Assembly: GCF_000828655.1 (NCBI RefSeq) | Contig: NZ_AP014509.1 | Span: 1,240,001-1,304,000, forward strand | DNA from: Thermotoga caldifontis AZM44c09 | GTDB lineage: Bacteria; Thermotogota; Thermotogae; Thermotogales; DSM-5069 | Direction of reading: 5' to 3' | DNA: 64,000 nucleotides | Notes under the pieces: model-generated | Database searches by the model: none | The model's input: the letters and a program-made list of their open reading frames with translations, nothing else | What the model was told of the DNA's origin: nothing | Shown: in pieces, positions 34,093 to 41,541 of the stretch | How the letters are laid out: the number at the start of each line of letters is the position of its first letter | Numbering within the stretch: position 1 is the first letter of the stretch | Position numbers and translations under genes: made by a program

Positions 34093-35244
34093 TTATGATA
34101 CCAGCTTTTCAAGACGACTCTTGAACCACCAGGTGAGTAGCGCGTTGAGAGCGTAAAAGAGGGAACTGATCAAAAGCAACTTCGTGTAGTCTGCGGGTCC
34201 TTCGACGATCCAGCCGTACAGATAGGCGGCAAAAGCTCTGGAGGAGTTGTTGAGAAGATTGCCAAGACCGTTCGCCGACATGATCATGCTGTCAGGAAGA
34301 TTGTTGAAAACCAGTACAGTGAAAGAAGGGTTCACCATGTTCATCAGCATGAACCTCACGACGTAGAGTATAGAGAAGGTAACAGGATCCCTGATGAACG
34401 ATATCGACAGCATCAATGGAACGACCGAGGTGTAACAGATCAAGAGCATTCTCAGTGCTCCGAACCTTTTCTGCAAAAAGCCACTACTCAAGCTCCCTGC
34501 CGCTGTCATCAACTGTGCAAGGGCCATGATCAAACCGACGTAGGTCAGCGAGAAACCAAAAAGATCGTGAAACATCAAATTGCTGAAGTTGAGGAACAAT
34601 CCTGCCCCGAATCCCACCAGAACGTTCGAAAGAACATAGTACGAAAGGACTCGCTTTTGAACCGCGTCGAGGGAAAGCCTTCTCAGAAATTGAGAGTCAC
34701 CACCCACATGTTGAACTTTGCTGACCAGTGAAGCAGCAACAAGCTGCAAGCCCGCAGCCAGCAACAGTGTGAAAGTATAACCAAGTCGGTCCGCCATCGT
34801 CCCACCCAGCACGTTCCCCAGAACGTTGGCAAGCATGGAAAGTGAAAATTGTGAGCCGAAGACGGAGTATCTTTCTTTGATCCCTGTACCACCAAGCAGT
34901 ACCGTTGTGAAGACGATACCCGATAAGCTCGATATGGCGCCTGAAACGAGGGCAAGAAAAATCTGCGCAGGAAAGTTGTACACGATGGCCCTCAAGACCA
35001 TGATAACCCCGACCGTCAAGCTGGAAAAGAGGAGTAACTTCCTCCTGTCACACTTACTCAAAATCAGTGCGAGGACCAAACCGAATATGGCACTTCCCCA
35101 CAAATTAGCCGAGACAATGGCACTGATCTGCTCGTTGGTGAAGTGCCGTTTGCGCATGTGCAGATTGAAGGTTATCCCGTACGCCTGTGCGGCAAAGCCG
35201 CTCAGTAACGTAAACGCGTAAAGAATGCGTCTCGATCTGCTCAC
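34093..35244 (-). CDS. Major facilitator superfamily permease
   Basis: The 383-residue protein has about twelve hydrophobic helices and a conserved cytosolic loop after helix 2 (SKCDRRKLLL), as in MFS exporters. The substrate is unknown. The start is a GTG at 35244. No ribosome binding site precedes it, but a perfect TATAAT lies 8 bases upstream on the minus strand, so the transcript probably begins at or within a base or two of the GTG (leaderless). It is divergent from the araR gene. Confidence 0.85.
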   Translation of the reverse strand: MSRSRRILYAFTLLSGFAAQAYGITFNLHMRKRHFTNEQISAIVSANLWGSAIFGLVLALILSKCDRRKLLLFSSLTVGVIMVLRAIVYNFPAQIFLALVSGAISSLSGIVFTTVLLGGTGIKERYSVFGSQFSLSMLANVLGNVLGGTMADRLGYTFTLLLAAGLQLVAASLVSKVQHVGGDSQFLRRLSLDAVQKRVLSYYVLSNVLVGFGAGLFLNFSNLMFHDLFGFSLTYVGLIMALAQLMTAAGSLSSGFLQKRFGALRMLLICYTSVVPLMLSISFIRDPVTFSILYVVRFMLMNMVNPSFTVLVFNNLPDSMIMSANGLGNLLNNSSRAFAAYLYGWIVEGPADYTKLLLISSLFYALNALLTWWFKSRLEKLVS

Positions 35245-35252
35245 AGAAGTGA

Positions 35253-35258
35253 ATTATA
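35253..35258 (-). promoter_or_regulatory. -10 element for a leaderless MFS transcript
   Basis: On the minus strand TATAAT lies 8 bases before the GTG start at 35244. No good -35 is seen at 16-18 bases. The spacing leaves essentially no 5' untranslated region. Confidence 0.4.
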
Positions 35259-35333
35259 AGCCTGTGCTCGTGAACTACTACTCACATGGCCGTTAACAGA
35301 ATCGTGTGTATCGTCTGTTATCTCTGTGTTTGC

Positions 35334-35362
35334 TTGACTGGAGAGAAGTCGGAGCGTACAAT
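35334..35362 (+). promoter_or_regulatory. araR promoter
   Basis: TTGACT (35334-35339) and TACAAT (35357-35362) are separated by 17 bases. Transcription should start near 35369, just before the AraR-type operator at 35375-35390. Confidence 0.72.
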
Positions 35363-35374
35363 AAGAGCAGAAAC

Positions 35375-35390
35375 AAACGTACGTACATGG
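35375..35390. promoter_or_regulatory. AraR-type operator overlapping the araR start
   Basis: The 16-mer contains the palindrome GTACGTAC and matches 10 of 16 positions of the Bacillus AraR consensus as I recall it (ATTTGTACGTACAAAT). It starts 13 bases after the -10 box and covers the first candidate start codon, so AraR would block its own transcription. Confidence 0.68.
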
Positions 35391-36460
35391 GGAGGGATCG
35401 CGCCATAACTCCGAAGTACAGAGTCATCGAACAGTTCCTGATGTCACAGATAAAATCTGGAATATACAAACCCGGAGCGAAGTTACCCACAGAACTGGAG
35501 TTGATGGAGAAATTTGGGGCAAGCAGAGAAACTGTTCGTAAGGCTCTGGACCGGCTCGTGGTGCGAGGAATAATAGTCAGAAAGCCTGGCGTTGGCTCTT
35601 TCGTCAATTCCAGTATTGGCAGCAACGTCGTTGGTATCATCGTTCAGCAGATAACCAGTTACATATTCCCTTACGTCGTCTTTGGTGCAGAAGAATACCT
35701 GTTCAGTAACGGATACAAGATGCTCCTTGGGAATGCTTCGGAAGATCCCTCACGTGAGAAACAGATCATCCAAGAGTGGGTGGAGTCCGGAGTCACGGGG
35801 CTCATTGTGGATCCAGTTTACAGTGCGACGAGACGCTCTAACAGGGACTACATCAAATCGCTGGTGAAACAGGGTATCAGGGTCGTCATCGTGCACACGG
35901 ATTGGAACATAGAAGGTGCTGGCTGTGTCGTGCTGGATGACGCGTACGGCGGAACGAAGGCGGCCGAGATATTCCATCAGTACGGCCACAGGAGAGTGGC
36001 AGTCCTTTACAAATCGATACATTTGCCGAGCCTCATCAGGGCGATGAGTTTCATTCAGCGAGGACGAGAACTTGGTTTCGAAAAGATCTACGAAAAATCC
36101 TTCAACGTGTCTGAATTCACGGGAGTACCGATGCAACTGGCATACGAACTACTCACTATGCCCAAGCAAATGCGGCCCACGGCGGTTTTTTGCTACAACG
36201 ACGCGACAGCCTTACAGTTGAGGCTTGTAGCGAAGAGATTAGGCATGAGCATTCCTGAAGACCTGTCAGTGATCGGTTTTGACGATGCACCAATAGGCGA
36301 TTTCAGGGATGTTCTGAGCACCTTCGCACATCCAAAAGAAGAAGTGGGAAGGAAGGCAGCCGGCATCTTGTTGAAGATGCTCCAAGGTGGCGAAGCAGAA
36401 AAGTGTGTGCTGCAGCCAGAGTTTGTTGAAAGGAGTTCTGTGGCAGGCCCGGTGATGTAA
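35387..36460 (+). CDS. araR: AraR-type transcriptional repressor (GntR HTH + LacI-type sensor)
   Basis: The 357-residue chimera has a GntR winged helix at about 8-75 (PTELELMEKFGASRETVRKA) and a LacI/periplasmic-binding sensor domain from about 80 on (VVGIIVQQIT...SVIGFDDAPIGD). This architecture is that of Bacillus AraR, which represses arabinose genes until L-arabinose binds. Location at the head of an arabinose cluster and GTACGTAC operators at three promoters support the name. Start choice is odd: the ATG at 35387 overlaps a GGGGAGGG that would be an ideal ribosome binding site for an ATA codon at 35405, and the homologous N-terminus (x-T-P-K-Y) begins there. Confidence 0.88.
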   Translation: MGRDRAITPKYRVIEQFLMSQIKSGIYKPGAKLPTELELMEKFGASRETVRKALDRLVVRGIIVRKPGVGSFVNSSIGSNVVGIIVQQITSYIFPYVVFGAEEYLFSNGYKMLLGNASEDPSREKQIIQEWVESGVTGLIVDPVYSATRRSNRDYIKSLVKQGIRVVIVHTDWNIEGAGCVVLDDAYGGTKAAEIFHQYGHRRVAVLYKSIHLPSLIRAMSFIQRGRELGFEKIYEKSFNVSEFTGVPMQLAYELLTMPKQMRPTAVFCYNDATALQLRLVAKRLGMSIPEDLSVIGFDDAPIGDFRDVLSTFAHPKEEVGRKAAGILLKMLQGGEAEKCVLQPEFVERSSVAGPVM

Positions 36461-36640
36461 GAAGAGAAAAAAGTAGTGTACGGAAGGCCAATAACTGAGG
36501 ATAATTCTCTTGATTCAGGAACGCGATTGTATATGCTGGTGTGTGGGAAGAGAACGAGAAGGAATTTCCCCCAAACAACCGCATTCGGTTTCATTCCGCA
36601 TCTGATTATTATGTCTGGGTTAATTTCCGTAAAGATGGTC

Positions 36641-36669
36641 TCGACAATGTGTGAACTGAGAAGTATAAT
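36641..36669 (+). promoter_or_regulatory. Promoter of the OppF-remnant/GH127 unit
   Basis: TCGACA (36641-36646) and a perfect TATAAT (36664-36669) are spaced by exactly 17 bases. Transcription should start near 36676. Confidence 0.72.
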
Positions 36670-36681
36670 TTCGGATGGTCA

Positions 36682-36697
36682 GAATGTACGTACCTAT
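36682..36697. promoter_or_regulatory. AraR-type operator before the GH127 unit
   Basis: The 16-mer contains GTACGTAC and matches 11 of 16 positions of the recalled AraR consensus. It begins exactly 13 bases after the -10 box, the same offset as at the araR and sugar-ABC promoters. Confidence 0.7.
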
Positions 36698-36734
36698 ATA
36701 ACACGAGAAACTCAGCAGTTATTTGCCGATCAAG

Positions 36735-37054
36735 GGGTGGCCGGTTTGGGTGAATTTCTGAAGCTGGATAATGTGTGTAAGATCTTCAAAGTGGGGACGC
36801 TACTCTCAAGGGTTGTAATACCAGCTGTCTGGCGTATTTCCTTATCGTTGCCTGATACGCCTTTTGTCTTTTCGTTGGTAGGGGAAAGTGGTAGTGGAAA
36901 GACTACACTCGCAAACATCATCCTGAGGATTCTAAAACCAACATCAGGCAAGATCTATCTTCATGGCAGGAACCTTGATGAATATCCAAAAAAGGAGTTC
37001 CTGAAAAGGGTACAACCGATTTTTCAGAACCCGTTCGAGACATTCAATCCATAA
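36735..37054 (+). pseudogene. Truncated OppF-type ABC ATPase
   Basis: About 105 codons encode the N-terminal third of an oligopeptide/oligosaccharide ABC ATPase: the OppF-like opening L-K-L-D-N-V-C-K-I-F-K-V-G-T, Walker A G-E-S-G-S-G-K-T-T, and the Q-loop region Q-P-I-F-Q-N-P-F-E-T-F-N-P, directly followed by a stop. The signature motif, Walker B and the rest are missing, so it cannot be a working ATPase. It lies between the AraR-controlled promoter and the GH127 gene. The 5' boundary is uncertain; the frame is open further upstream but the residues are not ABC-like. Confidence 0.78.
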
Positions 37055-37156
37055 GATGAACGAACAGAACTCTTGCACAACCTCAGATAGCGTTGTCCCT
37101 CAACAAGTGCGTATACTGTGTCCGTTTACACTAAGAAGGGAAAAGGGGTAATTTCG

Positions 37157-39025
37157 ATGAGCAGAATTATCGATGTTTCGAAAAGTCCTTTCGCGAAGTT
37201 GAAAACAGTGCCAGTTGGTGCTGTGAGAATAAAGGGATTCATGGGCGGATACTTCGAAACTCTCGTCAGTGCGACACTACAAAGTCAGTACGATCTTCTG
37301 GAGAGCACAGGAAGGCTGGACAATTTCAGAATAGTTTCAGGAAAGATGGAGGGTTCTTATAAAACCTATTTTCCGTTCGACGATACAGACGTTTACAAAT
37401 GGTCTGAAGCCGTCTCCTTCGCGCTGGCGAACAGAAATCTTCCGGAACTCGGAAAGATCCTTGAGAGCGTCATCGAAGAAGTGAAGGCGGCTCAGGATGA
37501 AGATGGTTACGTCGGCACTTATTTGTCCGGCGACAGAAAAAGAGAACGCTGGATGAATCTCGCGTGGAACCACGAACTTTACAACGCTGGTCACTTGATT
37601 CAAGCTGGCGTAGCACACAAAAGGGTTACGGGGGAAACAACGCTCTTTGAGGTCGCCAGGAGGTTCGCAGATCACATCTGCAGCGTGTTCGGTCCGGGAA
37701 AGAGGGAAGGAGCGCCGGGGCATCCCGAAGTGGAGATGGCGCTCGTTGAACTCTACAGAGAGACAGGAGACAGTAAGTATCTGGATCTTGCAAAGTATTT
37801 CATACGTGCACGGGGAAGAGGCCTTGCCAGCGTTCCAAGGAATCCAGGCCCGCAGTACTTCGTCGATCATAAACCGTTCACGGAACTTGAGGAAATCACG
37901 GGACACGCCGTGAGGGCGCTGTATCTCTGCTGTGGTGCAACTGATCTTTACCTCGAGACAGGCGACGAGAGTGTTTGGAGAACCCTCAACAGGCTTTGGG
38001 AAGACTTCGTGACGAAGAAGATGTACGTAACGGGCGGGGCCGGTTCGAGGCACGATTGGGAGTCATTTGGAGAAGAGTACGAACTACCGAACAGGAGATC
38101 CTACGCCGAGTCTTGTGCTTCGATCGCGAACTTCATGTGGAATTTCAGAATGCTACTTGCCACGGGGCATGGCAAGTTCGCAGATGTGATGGAGCAGGTT
38201 CTCTACAATGGGCTTCTGTCTGGGATATCCCTCGACGGAAAACATTACTTCTATTTCAATCCGCTGGAGGATTACGGAGGCACAAGGAGACAACGGTGGT
38301 TTGATTGTGCTTGCTGCCCACCGAACCTTGCGAGGTTTATAGCCTCCTTCCCGGGCTACATTTACACCACATCCAGCGATGGTGTGCAGGTACACTTGTA
38401 CGAAAGAAGTTCAGCCGAACTGGAATTTGGAGGAATGTTTCTCAGAATAGAACAGGAAACTGACTATCCGTGGGATGGAAAAGTGCTAATCACAGTTGAA
38501 ACTGAACTTGAAAAACCCTTCTCCCTTTATCTGCGTATACCAAACTGGGCGGACGATTTTTCCTTAAGACTGGATGCAAAAACATTTCATGTCGAACCGC
38601 GGGATGGTTATGCGCAGTTGACTATGAATTGGAAAGGTAGACACACCGTTGAGCTTTCGCTCCCCATGGAAGTGGATTTCATCGAGGCTCATCCATTCGC
38701 AAGGGACAATCTGGGAAAAGTGGCCGTCAGAAGGGGACCTGTTGTCTATTGCGCTGAGCAAGAGGATAATCCCAACTTCCACGTCTGGACACTTAAAATT
38801 GAAACGAAGCGTCTGGAAGAGAAGAAAGAAAAGATCCTCGATAGAGACGCCGTGTTTCTCCAGGGAACAGGAAAAGCGGTTAAACTCTCAGAATGGCAGG
38901 GGAAGCTTTACAGAAAAGCGTCAAAACCGCTCGAAGAGAAGGTCAGATTCACTCTTATCCCGTATCACATGTGGGCAAACAGAAATCTCGGCGCCATGGT
39001 AGTATGGCTGCAATCTCAAGTGTAA
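37157..39025 (+). CDS. GH127 beta-L-arabinofuranosidase
   Basis: The 622-residue enzyme has the (alpha/alpha)6 core and C-terminal beta domains of glycoside hydrolase family 127 (HypBA1-like). The zinc/nucleophile residues of the family are visible: E318-S-C320, and C384-A-C386-C387-P-P-N, where one of the paired cysteines would be the nucleophile. It should release L-arabinose from beta-linked arabinofuranosides. The protein lacks a signal peptide, so it acts on imported oligosaccharides in the cytosol. The ATG at 37157 has GGGGTAA about 8 bases before it. Promoter and operator lie 470 bases upstream, beyond the OppF remnant. T. maritima has a homologue in its arabinose cluster, from memory. 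Confidence 0.88.
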   Translation: MSRIIDVSKSPFAKLKTVPVGAVRIKGFMGGYFETLVSATLQSQYDLLESTGRLDNFRIVSGKMEGSYKTYFPFDDTDVYKWSEAVSFALANRNLPELGKILESVIEEVKAAQDEDGYVGTYLSGDRKRERWMNLAWNHELYNAGHLIQAGVAHKRVTGETTLFEVARRFADHICSVFGPGKREGAPGHPEVEMALVELYRETGDSKYLDLAKYFIRARGRGLASVPRNPGPQYFVDHKPFTELEEITGHAVRALYLCCGATDLYLETGDESVWRTLNRLWEDFVTKKMYVTGGAGSRHDWESFGEEYELPNRRSYAESCASIANFMWNFRMLLATGHGKFADVMEQVLYNGLLSGISLDGKHYFYFNPLEDYGGTRRQRWFDCACCPPNLARFIASFPGYIYTTSSDGVQVHLYERSSAELEFGGMFLRIEQETDYPWDGKVLITVETELEKPFSLYLRIPNWADDFSLRLDAKTFHVEPRDGYAQLTMNWKGRHTVELSLPMEVDFIEAHPFARDNLGKVAVRRGPVVYCAEQEDNPNFHVWTLKIETKRLEEKKEKILDRDAVFLQGTGKAVKLSEWQGKLYRKASKPLEEKVRFTLIPYHMWANRNLGAMVVWLQSQV

Positions 39026-39119
39026 CGTTCTTTGCAGTGGGGCGACAACCTGCACGCTCCTGAGCAGAAAAATGCTGACCGTGAGAGGTCTTCTTTGTTG
39101 TTCGGCAGCGGGAGAGTGG

Positions 39120-39135
39120 GAACGTACGTACAAAT
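39120..39135. promoter_or_regulatory. Upstream AraR-type operator
   Basis: The 16-mer includes GTACGTACAAAT, a perfect match to the right three quarters of the recalled AraR consensus (12 of 16). Its centre is 112 bp from the operator at 39232-39247, so repression by DNA looping is possible. Confidence 0.68.
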
Positions 39136-39190
39136 TGGGTCTGTAGTCAATGATCAGAGTTGAGTCCAAAGGTTGTGATCACCCCGCAAC

Positions 39191-39219
39191 TTGACATAGT
39201 GAAGAAATGGGTTTATAAT
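39191..39219 (+). promoter_or_regulatory. Consensus promoter of the arabinose ABC/catabolic operon
   Basis: TTGACA (39191-39196) and TATAAT (39214-39219) both match the sigma-70 consensus perfectly, with the ideal 17-base spacing. A promoter this strong needs repression, which the two flanking operators can provide. Confidence 0.85.
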
Positions 39220-39231
39220 GATATTGTAAAG

Positions 39232-39247
39232 ATTTGACCGTACATAA
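39232..39247. promoter_or_regulatory. AraR-type operator downstream of the ABC promoter
   Basis: ATTTGACCGTACATAA matches 12 of 16 positions of the recalled AraR consensus. It begins 13 bases after the -10 box, covering roughly +7 to +22, the same geometry as at araR and the GH127 unit. Confidence 0.68.
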
Positions 39248-39302
39248 GTGAAATTGAATGGCCGTGGAGGGGCTTCAACTCTAAAGAAAGGAGGGGTTCA
39301 CT

Positions 39303-40616
39303 GTGAGAAGGTTGTTGGTGCTGGTGTTTGTCGCGCTCGTTGTCATGGCGTTCTCTGCGGTCAAAATCTCAGTGCTCTGCTCTCCGGACAACGCGGATGC
39401 GCTCAAGTGGCTCGCAGGTGAGTTCATGAAACAGAATCCGGACATCCAGGTGGAGATCGTACCTCTGTCGTGGGAACTTCTCTATCCTAAGCTGTTGCAG
39501 GATCTTCGCTCACAGGCTGGTTCGTTCGAAGCTTTCACTTACGACGTCATGACGACTGGGGCCGTTTCCTTTGGCTTGGAAGACCTTGGAGCGTTCATGA
39601 AGAAGTATCCGGAACTGCTGCCGCCGGACTACGATTTGAACGACTTCATCCCTCAGGTTCTTGAAGAATCGGGCATGTGGCAGGGTAAGTTGATAGGTTT
39701 ACCTTTCTACAACAACACGATGCTGTTCTACTACCGCAAGGATCTGTTCGAAGATCCGAAATTGAAACAGGCATTCAAGGAAAAGTACGGTAGAGAATTG
39801 ACTCTGCCGACAACCTGGGAAGAGGTCAAAGAGATAGCTGAATTCTTCACGAAGAAGTTCAACAGGAATTCGCCAACCGAATACGGCATCGCGCTGATGT
39901 TCCCGAGGACACACACTCTGTTCTACATGTACCTGCTGTTCTTCGGTGAGTACAGATGCGCGCCGCTCGGAATCATGAGGCACGGAGCGGCGGACCTCGA
40001 GTACGGCGAATACTTCACGGCGGATCACAAACCGGCGTTCAACAGCGAAGAAGGCCTGAAAGCCCTTGAGATGATGAAGAAGCTCATGCCCTACAGTCCG
40101 GACCCACTTGGATCAGATTACGGTGAAACGATCGAATACTTCAACCAGGGCCTGGTTGCCATGGTACCTCAGTGGACGGGACCGTATCTCATCTTCAAAT
40201 CAACTGTTGGAGCTGACAAGGTTGGCGTCATCCCCATGCCTGGCAGATCTGTGAGCGGTCAGTGGGCACTCGCAATAAACAAGTTCATACCTGAAGAAAA
40301 GAAGGTCGCCGCGTTCAGGTTCATAACCTTCGCTACCACCAAATGGGCCGACAAGAACAAATTCCTCAGGTTCGCCGTCGCGCCTGCCAGGATGTCGACT
40401 CTGAAAGATCCGGAGGTTAGGGCCGCAGACCCGAGAGTGCCCGCACTCGAGGTCACCTATGTTAGCCAGACTCACAGGCCCAGGATTCCTGAAGAACCAC
40501 GCTTGGAAGACATAACGGTCGAAACGTTCTCGAAGATACTTGCAGGAACCTTGCCGCTGTCTATGGACACTCTGAACGATCTGGCCAAGAAGTGGCAGGA
40601 AGTACTCGGAAAGTGA
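39303..40616 (+). CDS. Arabinose/arabino-oligosaccharide ABC binding protein (family 1)
   Basis: The 437-residue protein has a signal peptide (RRLLVLVFVALVVMAFSA) and a family-1 sugar-binding fold of normal length, with T-T-W-E-E-V-K-E in the hinge-proximal region. Placement behind AraR operators and ahead of two permeases and an intracellular arabinofuranosidase indicates that it binds arabinose or, more likely, arabino-oligosaccharides. The GTG start has AGGAGGGG about 6 bases before it. It corresponds in position to TM0277 of T. maritima. Confidence 0.88.
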   Translation: MRRLLVLVFVALVVMAFSAVKISVLCSPDNADALKWLAGEFMKQNPDIQVEIVPLSWELLYPKLLQDLRSQAGSFEAFTYDVMTTGAVSFGLEDLGAFMKKYPELLPPDYDLNDFIPQVLEESGMWQGKLIGLPFYNNTMLFYYRKDLFEDPKLKQAFKEKYGRELTLPTTWEEVKEIAEFFTKKFNRNSPTEYGIALMFPRTHTLFYMYLLFFGEYRCAPLGIMRHGAADLEYGEYFTADHKPAFNSEEGLKALEMMKKLMPYSPDPLGSDYGETIEYFNQGLVAMVPQWTGPYLIFKSTVGADKVGVIPMPGRSVSGQWALAINKFIPEEKKVAAFRFITFATTKWADKNKFLRFAVAPARMSTLKDPEVRAADPRVPALEVTYVSQTHRPRIPEEPRLEDITVETFSKILAGTLPLSMDTLNDLAKKWQEVLGK

Positions 40617-40625
40617 GGGGGTGAA

Positions 40626-40646
40626 GAGGGGGCGCCGAGCCCCCTC
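40626..40646 (+). terminator. Intercistronic hairpin between binding protein and permease
   Basis: GAGGGGGC and GCCCCCTC form a perfect 8-bp stem with a 5-base loop, 10 bases after the binding-protein stop. No T-run follows. As in the other sugar operon (15677-15698), it probably protects the upstream message or lowers permease expression. Confidence 0.65.
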
Positions 40647-40653
40647 ATTCATA

Positions 40654-41541
40654 ATGAAGAACAGGCTGATCCCCTGGTTGATGGTTCTACCCGTACTGGT
40701 ACTTTTTCTTTCTATGACGATTTATCCTTTTGCCTTCATGATCTGGTCTTCTTTCAGACAGTACGACCTGTCTAAAGGTGCAGAGACACGATTCATAGGT
40801 CTTTCCAACTACTTTCAGATATTCTCTGACACCACCGCCATTGAATCTTTCAAATTCACCGCGAAGCTTCTGGCCATCGCAGTGCCGGTCGAACTGTTGC
40901 TCGGAATAGGTGTTGCTTTTTTGATCAGAGGTGTTCGCGGTGAAAAAATCATAAGATCTTCTCTGTTGATACCCATGATGGTACCGGCGGCTGTGTCCGG
41001 CGTCGCCTGGAAAATGCTTTACAACTACGCTTTCGGTCCTGTGAACTGGTTCCTTTCGCTCTTTAATGTTTCCAAAATTTCCTGGCTCGGTGACATGAAC
41101 TACGCGCAACTGGGAATCATTCTCATTGACGTGTGGCAGTGGACACCGTTCGTTTTCCTGATGATCTATGCGGGTTTACAGTCCGTGCCGCAGGACCTGA
41201 TCGACGCCGCAAGGGTTGATGGTGCTGACTGGGGCAAAGTTTTTCTGCACGTGGAGTTTCCATTGCTGAGGCCCCTGATCCTTGTGGCTCTGGTTTTGAG
41301 GATCATAGACTGTCTCAAAACCTTCGATATCGTGTTCATGACCACGTGGGGAGGACCGGGCGCCGCGACACACACCTACAGTTTCTACATATACAAAGTC
41401 GGAGTATCGTTCGGCTGGAACATCGGTTATGCCTCCGCGCTGAGTGTTTTGCTTTTGCTGGTGAGCATGTTGCTCGTGAACATCGTCTTCAGGTTGGTGA
41501 GGATGAGGCAGCAGCTCGGTTTCGGGGGTGAAGGCGAATGA
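40654..41541 (+). CDS. Arabinose ABC permease, MalF type (CUT1)
   Basis: The 295-residue protein has six membrane helices and the ATPase-contact loop DAARVDGADWGKVF. It would form the channel with the next gene's product. The ATG at 40654 gives the natural hydrophobic N-terminus (KNRLIPWLMVLPV). The frame is open from a GTG at 40621, but those codons are the hairpin and encode no sensible protein. There is no ribosome binding site between hairpin and ATG, so translation may depend on the hairpin region or on coupling. Confidence 0.88.
   Translation: MKNRLIPWLMVLPVLVLFLSMTIYPFAFMIWSSFRQYDLSKGAETRFIGLSNYFQIFSDTTAIESFKFTAKLLAIAVPVELLLGIGVAFLIRGVRGEKIIRSSLLIPMMVPAAVSGVAWKMLYNYAFGPVNWFLSLFNVSKISWLGDMNYAQLGIILIDVWQWTPFVFLMIYAGLQSVPQDLIDAARVDGADWGKVFLHVEFPLLRPLILVALVLRIIDCLKTFDIVFMTTWGGPGAATHTYSFYIYKVGVSFGWNIGYASALSVLLLLVSMLLVNIVFRLVRMRQQLGFGGEGE

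Noticed and set aside
36476-36734. Long upstream extension of the OppF remnant
   Set aside because: The residues before about 36735 are not ABC-like and the stretch contains the promoter and AraR operator.
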